64,000 bases of DNA from G963668345 sp965206025 (GCA_965206025.1 CBDBIU010000003.1:434001-498000), one strand, 5' to 3'; shown: positions 25,737 through 34,748, counted from the first letter of the stretch. The notes: generated by a model from the sequence alone, not told the origin. Made by a program: numbers and translations.

Positions 25737-26536
25737 TTGTCATTTGGCTGGTCAGTTTGGGTCTGGCGATCCCTTTCATCACCCGGACTTGGTGGCTGCC
25801 GGACGCCATCACCGAGCATGCTCGGCAAGTCGACGACCAGTTCATGTTGACTCTCGTCGTCATGGGCATCATTTTTATCCTGGCGCAGGGCGCGCTGGGC
25901 TACGCCGTTTGGCGGTTTGGCCGTGAACGGCCCGGGCCGGCCTCTCCCGTTCGGGGCAACGATCGCTGGGAGATCTTGTGGACAACCGCGGCTGCCGTCC
26001 TCTTTATCGGTTTGCCGTTCATGGGATACACGGTTTGGGCGGAAGTGAGATTCACCAAGGCTCAGTCGGAAGACCCCGCCACGGATCGCCTGATTGTCGA
26101 AGTGACGGGCCAGCAGTTTGTGTGGAACATGCGCTATCCCGGCCGGGACGGCAAGTTCGGCCCCCTCGACAACAGCTTGATCGACGATGAGATGGGGAAT
26201 CCGCTGGGTCTCGACCGCGATCACCCCGACGGCCGGGACGACATCATGGTTCCGAGAATGGCGGTGCCGGTGGGGCGCGAGGTCGAAGTGGTTCTTCGTT
26301 CCAAGGACGTCATCCACAACTTCTTCGTTCCGGAGCTGCGCATCAAGTTGGACACCGTACCCGGGCTGGTCAACCGGCTTCGCTTCAAACCCGAGAAGGT
26401 CGGCACCTACGAAATCCCCTGTTCGGAGTTGTGCGGCCTGGGCCACTACAAGATGAGAAGCTTCCTGGACGTGATGGCCCCGGAGGACTACGAAAGCTGG
26501 CTGGAAGAGCAGTATTCGTACCTTGAAGAACTCTAG
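25718..26536 (+). CDS. coxB: Cytochrome c oxidase subunit II
   Basis: A 272-residue membrane subunit that carries the CuA site and accepts electrons from cytochrome c. Two transmembrane segments lie near residues 3-20 and 43-62. The periplasmic cupredoxin domain contains VIHNFFVPELRIK, then CSELCGLGHYKM, giving the His, Cys, Glu, Cys, His and Met ligands of CuA. There is no fused cytochrome c domain, unlike true caa3 subunit II. AAGGAG precedes the ATG. It is first in a cox operon; its leader is duplicated upstream. The stop TAG overlaps a dispersed element. Confidence 0.95.
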   Translation: MAFLLALVIWLVSLGLAIPFITRTWWLPDAITEHARQVDDQFMLTLVVMGIIFILAQGALGYAVWRFGRERPGPASPVRGNDRWEILWTTAAAVLFIGLPFMGYTVWAEVRFTKAQSEDPATDRLIVEVTGQQFVWNMRYPGRDGKFGPLDNSLIDDEMGNPLGLDRDHPDGRDDIMVPRMAVPVGREVEVVLRSKDVIHNFFVPELRIKLDTVPGLVNRLRFKPEKVGTYEIPCSELCGLGHYKMRSFLDVMAPEDYESWLEEQYSYLEEL

Positions 26537-26630
26537 CCCGCTTTTCTCACCACGCGGCGAGCAAGCGCAACGAAGTAATGGCGGGCCTATTGCGTGCTTC
26601 GACCGTCAGGTGGTGAGAAATGCGGGCTAG
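26533..26630. repeat. Dispersed palindromic element, 98-bp copy
   Basis: The ends are CTAGCCCGCTTTTCTCACCA and, reverse-complemented, CTAGCCCGCATTTCTCACCA. The interior holds AGCAAGCGCAACGAAGTAAT and the GCTTCGACCGTCAGGTGG segment. Relative to the 185-bp copy, an inner block of about 87 bases is missing. It supplies the TAG of coxB and lies inside the cox operon. Confidence 0.88.
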
Positions 26631-26729
26631 GCGCGAGGCGTCGATTCTCGCCGGTTGGCCCTGACCGAGACCGTAAGCGGGGCGAGCGGTCGAGGCAGAC
26701 CATCCGAGAAAGTTTGGGAGAGCTCGATT

Positions 26730-28526
26730 ATGTCGGAAGTCGCGGAGCATGTCGAAGTTCATCGGCATCCTGAGCCGAAGGGCTTCGTTTGGAAATACAT
26801 CTTCAGCCTCGACCATAAGGTCATCGGCATCCAGTACATCCTACTGGCGATTGTGGCTGTCTTCTTGGGCATGGGTCTGAGCTTACTGGTGCGCCTGCGT
26901 CTGGTTTGGCCCGAGAAATCTTTTGCGTGGCTCGGCAGCTTGTTTCCCGAAGGGGCTCCCGACGGCGTGATGACGCCGGAGTTTTACCTGGCCATGCTCA
27001 CCATGCATGGAACGATCATGGTCTTCATGGTGCTGACGACGGCGCCCCAGGGGGGCTTTGGGAATTACGTGCTTCCGATTCAGATCGGGGCGGCCGACAT
27101 GGCCTTCCCCCGGCTGAACATGCTTTCCTTCTGGACGATTTTCCTTTCCTTCCTCGCTCTCGTGACGGCCTTTTTCGTCGAGGGAGGAGCGCCGATTTCC
27201 GGCTGGACCGCCTACCCGCCCTTGAGCGCCATCCCATCGGCTCAACTCGGCGGCCACGGACAGGATTTCTGGATCCTTAGCATTGCGCTTTTCTGTATCG
27301 GTTCCTTGCTCGGGGCCTTGAACTTTATCGTCACGACGCTGCATTTGCGGTCAAAAGGGCTGACCATGATGCGGCTTCCGCTGACCGTCTGGGCTTGGTT
27401 TGTCACCGCCGTTTTGGGTTTGCTGGCGTTCGGCGTGCTGCTTTCCGCCGGTGTCTTGCTGCTGATGGACCGCTTGGTGGGCACAAGCTTCTTCATACCA
27501 GGTGGACTAGTCGTCAACGACCAGATTATAGATCACACCGGCGGTTCGCCGATCTTGTGGCAGCATCTGTTCTGGTTCTTCGGCCATCCGGAGGTCTATA
27601 TCGCCATCTTGCCCGGCATGGGGGTGACCTCACACATCCTCTCGACGTTCGCCCGCAAAGCGGTCTTCGGCTACCGCGCGATGGTTTATGCGCTTTGCGG
27701 GATTGGAATTCTAGGATTTGCTGTCTGGGGTCATCACATGTTCATCAGCGGGATGAGCCCTTATTCGGCGTTCGTCTTTTCCATATTGACGATGGTCATC
27801 GGCGTGCCCTCGGCGATCAAGACTTTCAACTGGATCGGAACGTTGTGGGGGGCGAAGATTCGTTTCACGACGCCGATGCTTTACTCCATCGGGTTCGTCT
27901 CGCTTTTCGTCACCGGCGGCATCAGCGGTATCTTTCTAGGCCAGCCCACGGTGGATCTCTACTTCCACGATACGTACTTCGTGGTAGCTCACTTCCACAT
28001 GGTCATGGGGGTGGCGGCTATTTTCGGGATGTTTGCGGGGGTGAGTTTCTGGTTCCCCAAAATGTTCGGCCGCATGATGAGCGAGGGGATCGGCAAGGTC
28101 CACTTCTGGATTACCTTCATTGGGGTGTACGCGATTTTCAGCCCCATGCACTATCTGGGCGTACTCGCCCATCCACGCCGCTACGCCGAGCTAACCGGGG
28201 TGGACTATCTCCAGAACTCGGGCGCGGGCGAGATTCAATACTTCATCACCATCGCAGCCATGATCACCGCTACGGCGCAATTTCTCTGGTTGTTCAACGC
28301 GATCTGGAGTGTCTTCAAGGGTAAGAAAACGGCGGAGGAAAATCCCTGGGAAGCGACAACGCTCGAGTGGGCCGTTCCCACGCCACCGCCGCACGACAAC
28401 TTCGAAGGCAAGATTCCGACGGTGTATCGCGGGCCCTATGAGTTCAGCGTGCCCGGTGCGAAGCGAGACTTCATCATGCAGTGTAACTCCGACGAGATGG
28501 CGTTCGAAAAACCGTCGGGCGACTAG
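26730..28526 (+). CDS. coxA: Cytochrome c oxidase subunit I
   Basis: A 598-residue heme-copper oxidase catalytic subunit that reduces oxygen and pumps protons. The ATG with GGGAG upstream gives MSEVAEHVEVHRHPEP before the first helix. About twelve helices are predictable. Key sites: MHGTIMVFMVL (low-spin heme ligand), WQHLFWFFGHPEVYIAILPG (CuB ligand and the cross-linked His-Tyr pair), HHMFISGMSPYSA, and YFVVAHFHMVMGV (heme a3 and heme a ligands). The GHPEVY pattern indicates the A1 type. It is followed after 1 base by a subunit III gene. Confidence 0.97.
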   Translation: MSEVAEHVEVHRHPEPKGFVWKYIFSLDHKVIGIQYILLAIVAVFLGMGLSLLVRLRLVWPEKSFAWLGSLFPEGAPDGVMTPEFYLAMLTMHGTIMVFMVLTTAPQGGFGNYVLPIQIGAADMAFPRLNMLSFWTIFLSFLALVTAFFVEGGAPISGWTAYPPLSAIPSAQLGGHGQDFWILSIALFCIGSLLGALNFIVTTLHLRSKGLTMMRLPLTVWAWFVTAVLGLLAFGVLLSAGVLLLMDRLVGTSFFIPGGLVVNDQIIDHTGGSPILWQHLFWFFGHPEVYIAILPGMGVTSHILSTFARKAVFGYRAMVYALCGIGILGFAVWGHHMFISGMSPYSAFVFSILTMVIGVPSAIKTFNWIGTLWGAKIRFTTPMLYSIGFVSLFVTGGISGIFLGQPTVDLYFHDTYFVVAHFHMVMGVAAIFGMFAGVSFWFPKMFGRMMSEGIGKVHFWITFIGVYAIFSPMHYLGVLAHPRRYAELTGVDYLQNSGAGEIQYFITIAAMITATAQFLWLFNAIWSVFKGKKTAEENPWEATTLEWAVPTPPPHDNFEGKIPTVYRGPYEFSVPGAKRDFIMQCNSDEMAFEKPSGD

Positions 28527-28527
28527 T

Positions 28528-29217
28528 ATGGCCAGCACCGTCCTGCCGCCAAAACCCAAGCCGGCGATCGAGAGGGAAGAAAAGCGCCCGTCAACCGGAG
28601 GGGGCGGATTCGGCGACCTTCCCCCACAGAACGGCGATGGCGGCGGGGAATCGGGTCAACCCGATCCCGGCGTGCTCGCGGTTCAGCGCTACAAGCTCGG
28701 CATTTGGATCGGCTTTGGCGGGATAGTGATGGTGTTCGCCGCCTTTACGAGTGCTCTCGTGGTGCGCAAAGGCTTGAGCGACGATTGGAGAGCCTTCGAA
28801 TTACCGGACGTCCTCTGGCTCGGCACGTTGATCCTGCTTGCCAGTAGCGTGACCGTAGAGAAGGCCCGGAGAGCGATGCAGGCCGGTCTGGAGAAGGGTC
28901 TGCGGCGCTGGCTGGGGGCGACGGCCTTGCTTGGGGCGGCTTTTCTGGCTTCGCAGTACGCGGGCTGGAGGGAGCTTGCCGCGCAAGGAGTCTACGTGAC
29001 TTCGAATCCCAGCAGCTCGTTTTTCTACTTACTCACCGCGGCGCACGGCTTGCACTTACTGGGCGGCATGATGGCCATGACCTATGTGGTCTGGCGCGTT
29101 TGGCGTTCTCGGATCTGGGTGACGCGCGACGCCGCCGTCGAAGGCGCGGCCCTTTACTGGCACCTAATGGACGGTCTTTGGGTCTACTTGTTTGCTTTGA
29201 TCTTGGTTGGGGGGTAG
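28528..29217 (+). CDS. Cytochrome c oxidase subunit III-like protein, first copy
   Basis: A 229-residue heme-copper oxidase subunit III family protein. A proline/glycine-rich N-terminal region of about 55 residues precedes five predicted helices. SSSFFYLLTAAHGLHLLGGM and GAALYWHLMDGLWVYLFAL are the family's conserved regions. It starts 1 base after coxA and is followed by a second subunit III gene. Subunit III stabilises proton pumping; why two are present is unclear, though tandem pairs are known in some caa3-type operons. Confidence 0.88.
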   Translation: MASTVLPPKPKPAIEREEKRPSTGGGGFGDLPPQNGDGGGESGQPDPGVLAVQRYKLGIWIGFGGIVMVFAAFTSALVVRKGLSDDWRAFELPDVLWLGTLILLASSVTVEKARRAMQAGLEKGLRRWLGATALLGAAFLASQYAGWRELAAQGVYVTSNPSSSFFYLLTAAHGLHLLGGMMAMTYVVWRVWRSRIWVTRDAAVEGAALYWHLMDGLWVYLFALILVGG

Positions 29218-29223
29218 CTGCAC

Positions 29224-29847
29224 ATGTCAGAAGCTCACGGCGCGGTCGAAGCGACTTGGAAGGGGGGCGCGTCGCCCTATGCGGTTGGCGATAAGAAGTT
29301 GGGGATGTGGCTGTTCATCGTCTCCGATGCGTTGACCTTCGCCGCTCTGATTGTTGCCTATAGTTACGTGCGCGTGGCCAACGAATGGCCGATGCCGTTC
29401 GACTTCTATCCGGCGATTATCTTTTCGTCGGTGATGACGCTGGTGCTGCTCTCGAGCAGCCTGACAATGGTCTTCGGTGTCCAGGCCGGGCACGCCGGCG
29501 ACCGGCAGGCCGCCAAGAAGTGGATTTGGGCGACCATGCTCGGCGGTATCATCTTTATCGTCCTGCACGCCAATGAGTGGATGCACCTGATCCAAGAGGG
29601 CGTCACCCCGCTCAGCAACCCCTGGGGGACGCCGCTGTTCGGCGGCACGTTCTTCCTTTTGACGGGACTCCACATGACCCACGTGGCGATCGGCGTAGTC
29701 TACCTAGGCGTCGTGGCCTGGGGCTTCGGCAAGGGAAAGTACGACGGAGAGGACGTCGAGGTCAGCGGTCTCTATTGGCACTTCGTCGATCTGGTTTGGA
29801 TGTTCATCTTCCCCATGGTTTATTTGATGTCGACCAAAGTTTCATAA
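29224..29847 (+). CDS. Cytochrome c oxidase subunit III, second copy
   Basis: A 207-residue subunit III protein. LGMWLFIVSDALTFAALIVA begins the first helix, FLLTGLHMTHVAIGVVYLGV and VSGLYWHFVDLVWMFIFPMV are family signatures. It lies 6 bases after the first subunit III gene and is clearly diverged from it, so this is not a recent duplication. Confidence 0.9.
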   Translation: MSEAHGAVEATWKGGASPYAVGDKKLGMWLFIVSDALTFAALIVAYSYVRVANEWPMPFDFYPAIIFSSVMTLVLLSSSLTMVFGVQAGHAGDRQAAKKWIWATMLGGIIFIVLHANEWMHLIQEGVTPLSNPWGTPLFGGTFFLLTGLHMTHVAIGVVYLGVVAWGFGKGKYDGEDVEVSGLYWHFVDLVWMFIFPMVYLMSTKVS

Positions 29848-29859
29848 CGGAGCGAAGCC

Positions 29860-30168
29860 ATGAGTGACGCAGCAGAGACCCAATCACACGGAAGAATGTT
29901 CATAAAGGTTTGGATTTGGTTGCTGGTCATCACGCTGGTCGAGATCCTGCTGGCCTACATCCAGTTCGGCGCCGTAGCCATGCTGACAGTGCTGATGAGT
30001 CTTTCGATCGTCAAAGCGGGCCTGATCATGGCCTACTTCATGCACCTCAGATACGACGAGCCCAGCCTGAGTTGGACGCTGGTGCCTCCCCTCGTGGCTT
30101 GTCTGCTGATCATGGTCGGATACTTCTTCCCGGACAGTTTCTTGATCCTCGAGATCGGCGTGAAATAG
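29860..30168 (+). CDS. Cytochrome c oxidase subunit IV (prokaryotic COX4/CyoD type)
   Basis: A 102-residue membrane protein with three predicted helices. WIWLLVITLVEILLAYIQ, LMSLSIVKAGLIMAYFMHLR and a final LVACLLIMVGYFFPDSFLIL fit the small fourth subunit of caa3/bo3-like oxidases, which assists assembly. It starts 12 bases after the second subunit III gene with GGAGCGAAG upstream. Confidence 0.85.
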   Translation: MSDAAETQSHGRMFIKVWIWLLVITLVEILLAYIQFGAVAMLTVLMSLSIVKAGLIMAYFMHLRYDEPSLSWTLVPPLVACLLIMVGYFFPDSFLILEIGVK

Positions 30169-30171
30169 ACC

Positions 30172-30432
30172 ATGCGGCGGCTTTTTCGAGCGATCGAACG
30201 GCTGGCCCGCTTCTCGGCGCTGGTTCTGCTGCCGGCTGTGGTCTCCTCGCCCCTCTGGGCTCAGTGCGCCATGTGCCGCCAGGCCGCGGCCAGCCAGCAG
30301 GTAGAGGCTATCCGCGCCCTCAATGCCGGGATCATTCTTCTGGCCATTCCCCCGGCCGCCATCATCGGCGGCATCGCCTGGTTCACCTACCGCCACCGGA
30401 ACGGCTTCCAGGACCCAGTACTACCGAAGTAG
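30172..30432 (+). CDS. Small membrane protein with CxxC motif, cox operon
   Basis: An 86-residue protein starting 3 bases after the subunit IV gene. It has a signal-like hydrophobic stretch (residues 13-30), a CAMC motif directly after it (QCAMCRQAAAS), then one transmembrane helix (AGIILLAIPPAAIIGGIAWF) and a short basic tail. The CxxC would face the periplasm. The operon position suggests a role in oxidase assembly or metal handling, but I do not recognise a named family. Confidence 0.65.
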   Translation: MRRLFRAIERLARFSALVLLPAVVSSPLWAQCAMCRQAAASQQVEAIRALNAGIILLAIPPAAIIGGIAWFTYRHRNGFQDPVLPK

Positions 30433-30694
30433 TAGACGCTTTGCCCCGTCCGTGGCTCAACGGATGACGCCGGTGTCGAGATGGTGGAGCCGGGGACCTC
30501 CCGCGCTTTCCTGCGCCCCTGCGGGGCTTTGCCGAGTCTGCCATTCCACCCACGGTTCCGCTTACGGCTGCACCGTGGAAAAATCGGGGGAAACCGGGGA
30601 CAGTTTCCTATTTCGATGTCCTATTTTGATGACAGCGAGCCCCCCGCCCGACAAGCTGGGCCGCACGCCGGCAGGGTAATTGCTCACAGCCAAG
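30433..30694. other. Intergenic gap between convergent genes
   Basis: About 260 bases after the cox operon. The text GCCCCTGCGGGGCTTTGCCG at 30519-30538 includes a small GC hairpin (GCCCCTGCGGGGC) followed by TTT, a possible terminator. No gene is supported. Confidence 0.35.
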
Positions 30695-31141
30695 TCAGAA
30701 GGCCACGCTGTAACTCAGGCCGGGGTCTCGGCCCCGGATGAGCAGGAAGGAAACGGTGTGACTCTTGAGAGAGAGGTTGAACGTGGGATGAACATGAACT
30801 CCATCGAAGATTACGAGCGACGTGACGGTTTCAGAGAAGCCGATGTTGAGTCCGCCGATTGGGCGCACTTTTCCCTGGTAGGTTCCGTACACAACGCCAC
30901 CATACGGGGCGATCGGCAGGCCGGTCTCGCGTTTCAGATTCTTGCTGAAGGTGGCGTAGAAGGCTTGTCCGGACGGCGTGCCGATGCGGTCTGAACTGGT
31001 ACCCAGGATCATCGCCGGGCGATGCCTCGTCTCCCGAATGGCAAGGAGATTCGCGAGAGGGCTCACCTTGCCGGCCCGCGGGTTGTATTCCACTCCGGCG
31101 GAGAATCTCGACGTGAGCCAATAGGTCAAGGTGGTGCGCAC
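30695..31141 (-). CDS. Outer-membrane beta-barrel-like protein, possible remnant
   Basis: A 148-residue frame from a GTG at 31141. Alternating hydrophobic/polar strands (TTLTYWLTSRFSAGVEYNPR, AFYATFSKNLKR, NLSLKSHTVSFLLI) and a terminal phenylalanine (LSYSVAF) resemble the C-terminal strands of an outer-membrane barrel. The same frame stays open upstream (KRWTFGSRWVANQIDRASVR) to about 31245 without an ATG or GTG, just after the thioredoxin-like gene's stop. It may be the 3' part of a barrel gene whose start was lost. The function is unknown. Confidence 0.5.
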   Translation of the reverse strand: MRTTLTYWLTSRFSAGVEYNPRAGKVSPLANLLAIRETRHRPAMILGTSSDRIGTPSGQAFYATFSKNLKRETGLPIAPYGGVVYGTYQGKVRPIGGLNIGFSETVTSLVIFDGVHVHPTFNLSLKSHTVSFLLIRGRDPGLSYSVAF

Positions 31142-31249
31142 GCTGGCGCGATCGATCTGATTCGCGACCCAACGGGACCCGAATGTCCAGCGTTTTTCAA
31201 GTTCGTGTCCCGCCCCGCTGACCGCGCGGCCTTCTCCCGGTCAAGTCGG

Positions 31250-31999
31250 TCAGCTGGGTACGAGAGAGGCGCCCTCCATGGCTACCGCCGCGTGCTGGTG
31301 TTCTTCCTCTCCTTCGTGGTGGCCGTGTTCGTCCTTCGCTGATTCGAGATGATCCACGCGCGGAGGTGGCGGCTGGGCGGTTCTATCGCCTAGCAACCAA
31401 TCAATGCGTTCAATCAGCTCGCGTTCCTCGACAAGCCCCAAGATCCTCGCAACGATGCGTCCGTCGCGGTCGATCAGAGCGGTCGCGGGCAGGGTAGTTC
31501 CCAGACCAAGCCGCTCCATGTCCTTGGCGGTGGCGCCGAGCCAGATCGGGAAATTGATTCCGTATTCTTCGATGAACGCTTCGACTTGATCTCTCGTGCT
31601 CGCATCATCCGCCGCCGCGCCGATGATCTCCACACCTCTTGCCCGATAGTCTTCGCGCACCCGGCCGAAGAGCGGCATTTCCTCCCGGCAAGGCACGCAC
31701 CAGGTAGCCCAAAAATTCAAGATGACGATTCGGTCCCGATAGTGTTCCAGGCTTTGGCGATCGCCCGACAGGCCTTGCAAAGCGAGGGTTGCAGGCTCCT
31801 CCAGCCCTGTGAGCTGCTCAGACTCCGCTTGAGAGGCAAACCCTTTGCAAGGCACCAAGAACAGCAACACGGAGAACACCAAAGGACACAGCGAGATTGC
31901 GGCACTTATAGTTCTCCGTCGAAGTTCCGCCACAGCCACTAAATCCAGCTTAGCCCCTCTTGACACCTCCTGCCTCTGCGCCATGCTGGCGATTGTCAA
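31250..31999 (-). CDS. TlpA-like membrane-anchored thioredoxin with His-rich tail
   Basis: A 249-residue protein. A hydrophobic N-terminal segment (AAISLCPLVFSVLLFLVPC, about residues 33-51) should anchor or export it. The thioredoxin-like fold follows, with the active site FWATWCVPCREEMPLF near residue 97 and the cis-proline region TLPATALIDRDGRIV. The C-terminal tail is rich in histidine and glutamate (DEHGHHEGEEEHQH), suggesting metal binding. It faces the cox operon from the opposite strand and might reduce periplasmic cysteines for oxidase or cytochrome assembly. Confidence 0.82.
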   Translation of the reverse strand: MTIASMAQRQEVSRGAKLDLVAVAELRRRTISAAISLCPLVFSVLLFLVPCKGFASQAESEQLTGLEEPATLALQGLSGDRQSLEHYRDRIVILNFWATWCVPCREEMPLFGRVREDYRARGVEIIGAAADDASTRDQVEAFIEEYGINFPIWLGATAKDMERLGLGTTLPATALIDRDGRIVARILGLVEERELIERIDWLLGDRTAQPPPPRVDHLESAKDEHGHHEGEEEHQHAAVAMEGASLVPS

Positions 32000-32087
32000 G
32001 CGCGGAGACGGATGTGTCGCCAGGCCGCGGGTCTGGCGGGCGAGGACGCGGTAGAGTGAAGGGGGATGCCAAGAGTGCCCCTCACTA

Positions 32088-32972
32088 TCAGCTTTGAACT
32101 TCGTGGAATGCGTCTTCGATTTGCCTTTTGGCCTCCGATGAGACGGCCATCAGGGGCAGGCGCGGCGGGCCCCCGTAGTAGCCTTGGAGATCCATGGCGT
32201 ACTTGAGTCCGGCGATGCCGTAGGGGACTGCCACCCCGGCGGCCGTCGAGGCGCGTTCGTGAAGTTCCCGCGCTGCTTCGTATTCCCGAGTGCGCACGGC
32301 CTCTTCCAAGGACAAACAAAGAAAAGGGGCCGCGTTGGCGAACGCCAGGATGGCTCCGGCCGCGCCCTGTTCGAGCGATGGGTACAGAATATCCACCGAG
32401 CCGGCGAGCACCTGGAATCCGCTGGGGACGTCTTGGATGAGCCGAGCCATTTTATCCACGGGCCCGGCGCCCTCATTGATGGCAATGATGTTCGGGTGCT
32501 CCCCCAGCAGGCAGGCCGTTTCTACCGAGACGGCCAAGGAGCCGCTCTGGGGCGTGTTTCCGATCACGACCGGAATCTTCGTTTGGTCGGCAACGCCGCG
32601 ATAGAACAGAGTTTGCACGTCTTTCATGGCCGCGGGGCCGTCGCTGAGGTGTGGCGCCTCAACCAAGACGGCGTGATAGCCGAGATCAGCCGCCGCGTTC
32701 GCACGGTTTACGGTCTCACGGACGCCGGGCGCCCCGGTGGACGCCAGCAACAGCTTCTCCGGCGCAGCCGCCTCGGCGACATGTTCCCAAAGTTCGATGG
32801 TTTCCTTCTCGCTAAGCAGGCCCCCCTCGCCCGGCGTCGTCGTGGCGACGGCGTAGCCGGCCACCGAGGTGCGGTTCCAACGTCCGACGTTGTGGCGGAT
32901 CTTGGCCGGATATAGATCTTCCCGGGCGTCGAAGGGGGTCGTCGCAGCGACCCAAATGCCGTTTAGCTTCAC
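32088..32972 (-). CDS. DapA-family protein lacking the Schiff-base lysine
   Basis: A 294-residue TIM barrel of the dihydrodipicolinate synthase/N-acetylneuraminate lyase family. MKLNGIWVAATTPFD and the GGLLSEKETIELWEHVAEAA region are typical. At the position of the catalytic lysine (the IKEASGD motif of DapA) it reads NIIAINEGAG, with Asn166 instead of lysine. The tyrosine of the YNVP motif is replaced in VVIGNTPQSG (Gly138). It therefore should not form the usual pyruvate imine and is unlikely to be DapA itself. Lysine genes are not nearby. A non-aldolase or binding role is possible. Confidence 0.82.
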   Translation of the reverse strand: MKLNGIWVAATTPFDAREDLYPAKIRHNVGRWNRTSVAGYAVATTTPGEGGLLSEKETIELWEHVAEAAAPEKLLLASTGAPGVRETVNRANAAADLGYHAVLVEAPHLSDGPAAMKDVQTLFYRGVADQTKIPVVIGNTPQSGSLAVSVETACLLGEHPNIIAINEGAGPVDKMARLIQDVPSGFQVLAGSVDILYPSLEQGAAGAILAFANAAPFLCLSLEEAVRTREYEAARELHERASTAAGVAVPYGIAGLKYAMDLQGYYGGPPRLPLMAVSSEAKRQIEDAFHEVQS

Positions 32973-33216
32973 GGGGGCAGGCCTTCTCTATTGTAGTGCG
33001 CCGCCGCGAAGCCAGACTTTGTGGGGCAAGCTGAAGGCAGCGGGGAACAAACCTTCGACCGTGGGAACACGAAACGGCAGAGAGGCCGGTTCCGCCTTAC
33101 GGCTGCACGGTTGCTGTGAGGTTTTGAGTCTTGTCAGCCAGAGGTCCGCTTCGGTTCACCCTGGGGCTATAATCCGCCCTTGGGGCTGGACCGGCCCTAA
33201 CTAACGAGTATCGGGG

Positions 33217-34653
33217 TTAGTAGGCATCTTCGCCGGTTCTTCCGCCGGCTAGGACCGGCTCCGTCGAAGTGCGCCGCGGGCTCATCGACGCTCCCTCGAG
33301 TTGGGACGGTGGCAGGATGTTCTCGGCCGGCTGGAACCGCAGGATGCCCGCATAGTCCGGACATGCCGCCACCACGCAGTTGCGGCCCGCGGCCTTGGCT
33401 TCGTAGAGGGCTTTGTCGGCGCATTCCACGATACCCTGCCAACCGACAGAGGAGTTTAGGGCCAGCGGGTAGGAGGCGACGCCGCAGCTGATGGTCAGGC
33501 GCCGGGCCTCGCCTGCCGAGCCGGCGGCGATTTCCTCTCTTTCGACACACTGGCGCACTCGTTCAGCCTCCCCCACCGCCCCCGCCAGGTTCTGGTTGCC
33601 GAGAAAGAGCAGGATTTCTTCGCCGCCGTAGCGGAATGCGGCGTCGGTGAAGCGGAGGTTGGCGCGGACGGCGGTGGCGACTGTTTGAAGTACGCGGTCT
33701 CCATACTGGTGACCAAAGGTGTCGTTAAACGACTTGAAATGATCGACATCGCACATCACCACGCCGTACGTCTCCCGGTGTCGGACAGCTTGGAAATGAT
33801 ATTCGGAAATCTTCTCCTCGAAGTCCAATCGATTGCCGATTTCCATCAGCGGGTCGACGCGTGATGTCTCCATGAGACGGTGATTGAGAAAAGTCGTCGG
33901 CGCCCGCCGAGAGAGCCTCGATCAAGTCATGTTTTTTTTGTCGCGAGGTTAAGAAGATGGGCTCTTCTGGGATTTTAGTGGCTGGCGGCGGTGAGTGACG
34001 GATCCCTCGCCACTGTGAGGCCGACCTCCCGGAGCCTGCTTCGGTGCCATTCAAGGGCTTCGTGACAACTCTACGGCCCCCAAGGCCGGGCGGCGACTGC
34101 GTTGGCCAAAAAGAATTACTGATAAACAAAGGGTTACGAGTAGAGCAAGGCTGCTGGCAGGTAGTCGTACAGTCTCCCGAAGGCTGTGAAATGCGGATCC
34201 ACAACTGTCATCCAGTGGCCACACTCAAAGAGATAACTCCCTGTTTATCAGTATCTTATTCCCTTTACGAGTTGCCCACGACCGGACTGGCGTGTAGGGT
34301 ATTTGGGGATTTCTTGGCCGCCTTTTGGGCTCCGATGTGACTGCGGGCGACGTCGGGTCGGCAGGATGGAGGAGCCGGCTACCCGTTGGCCACCCACTAA
34401 AAACCCGGAAGAGCCAGAAGATGATGTATGTGTAGGAGGGCAGAGCGGCATTTCGAATGTGGCGGTATAGTTCAACGCCATCGGGGCCCGGCATGTCCCA
34501 ATCGGTGATAACCAGAGGAAAGCCGCCTTCGGCGAACTTACGTTGCGCCTCCAGGCCGTCTGTTGCCGTGACCACGTCGTAGCCAAAGCGTTTTACTGTT
34601 TCGCTGACGAGATGCAACGTTACCGGGTCGTCGTCAGCTACAAGGACACGCAC
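33217..34653 (-). pseudogene. PleD-like response regulator with GGDEF domain, broken by a MITE and a frameshift
   Basis: The gene reads leftwards from a GTG at 34653 with GAGGGTGG upstream. The receiver domain (VRVLVADDDPVTLHLVSETV, ITDWDMPGPDG) is intact to SYTYIIF, then interrupted at 34415. It resumes at 33959 as FLTSRQKKHDLIEALSAGAD and DF. One extra T in a run near 33891 then shifts the frame before RLMETSRVDPLMEIGNRLDF and the diguanylate cyclase domain. The cyclase has RYGGEEI (Ile for the usual Phe) and an RFTD I-site. Removing the insertion and the extra base restores one continuous protein. It would have made cyclic di-GMP. Confidence 0.88.
33960..34415. mobile_element. ISL3-like MITE, 456 bp, with 8-bp target duplication
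   Basis: The ends are GGCTCTTCTGGGATTTTAGT and, reverse-complemented, GGCTCTTCCGGGTTTTTAGT (about 21 bases, two mismatches). The target duplication AGAAGATG flanks it exactly at 33952-33959 and 34416-34423. A GG-starting end and an 8-bp duplication are typical of ISL3 elements. No transposase frame is present, so it is non-autonomous. An inner inverted repeat, TACTGATAAACA (34117-34128) with TGTTTATCAGTA (34242-34253), may mark an older internal junction. Confidence 0.85.
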
Positions 34654-34748
34654 GAGCGAGCCACCCTCTGTTTCGGTCGCCGGACCCGCGGCGAATCTCA
34701 CGGCGGCCCCGTCTCATACCGCTACCTCTTGGGCGGAGGTTCAACGAC

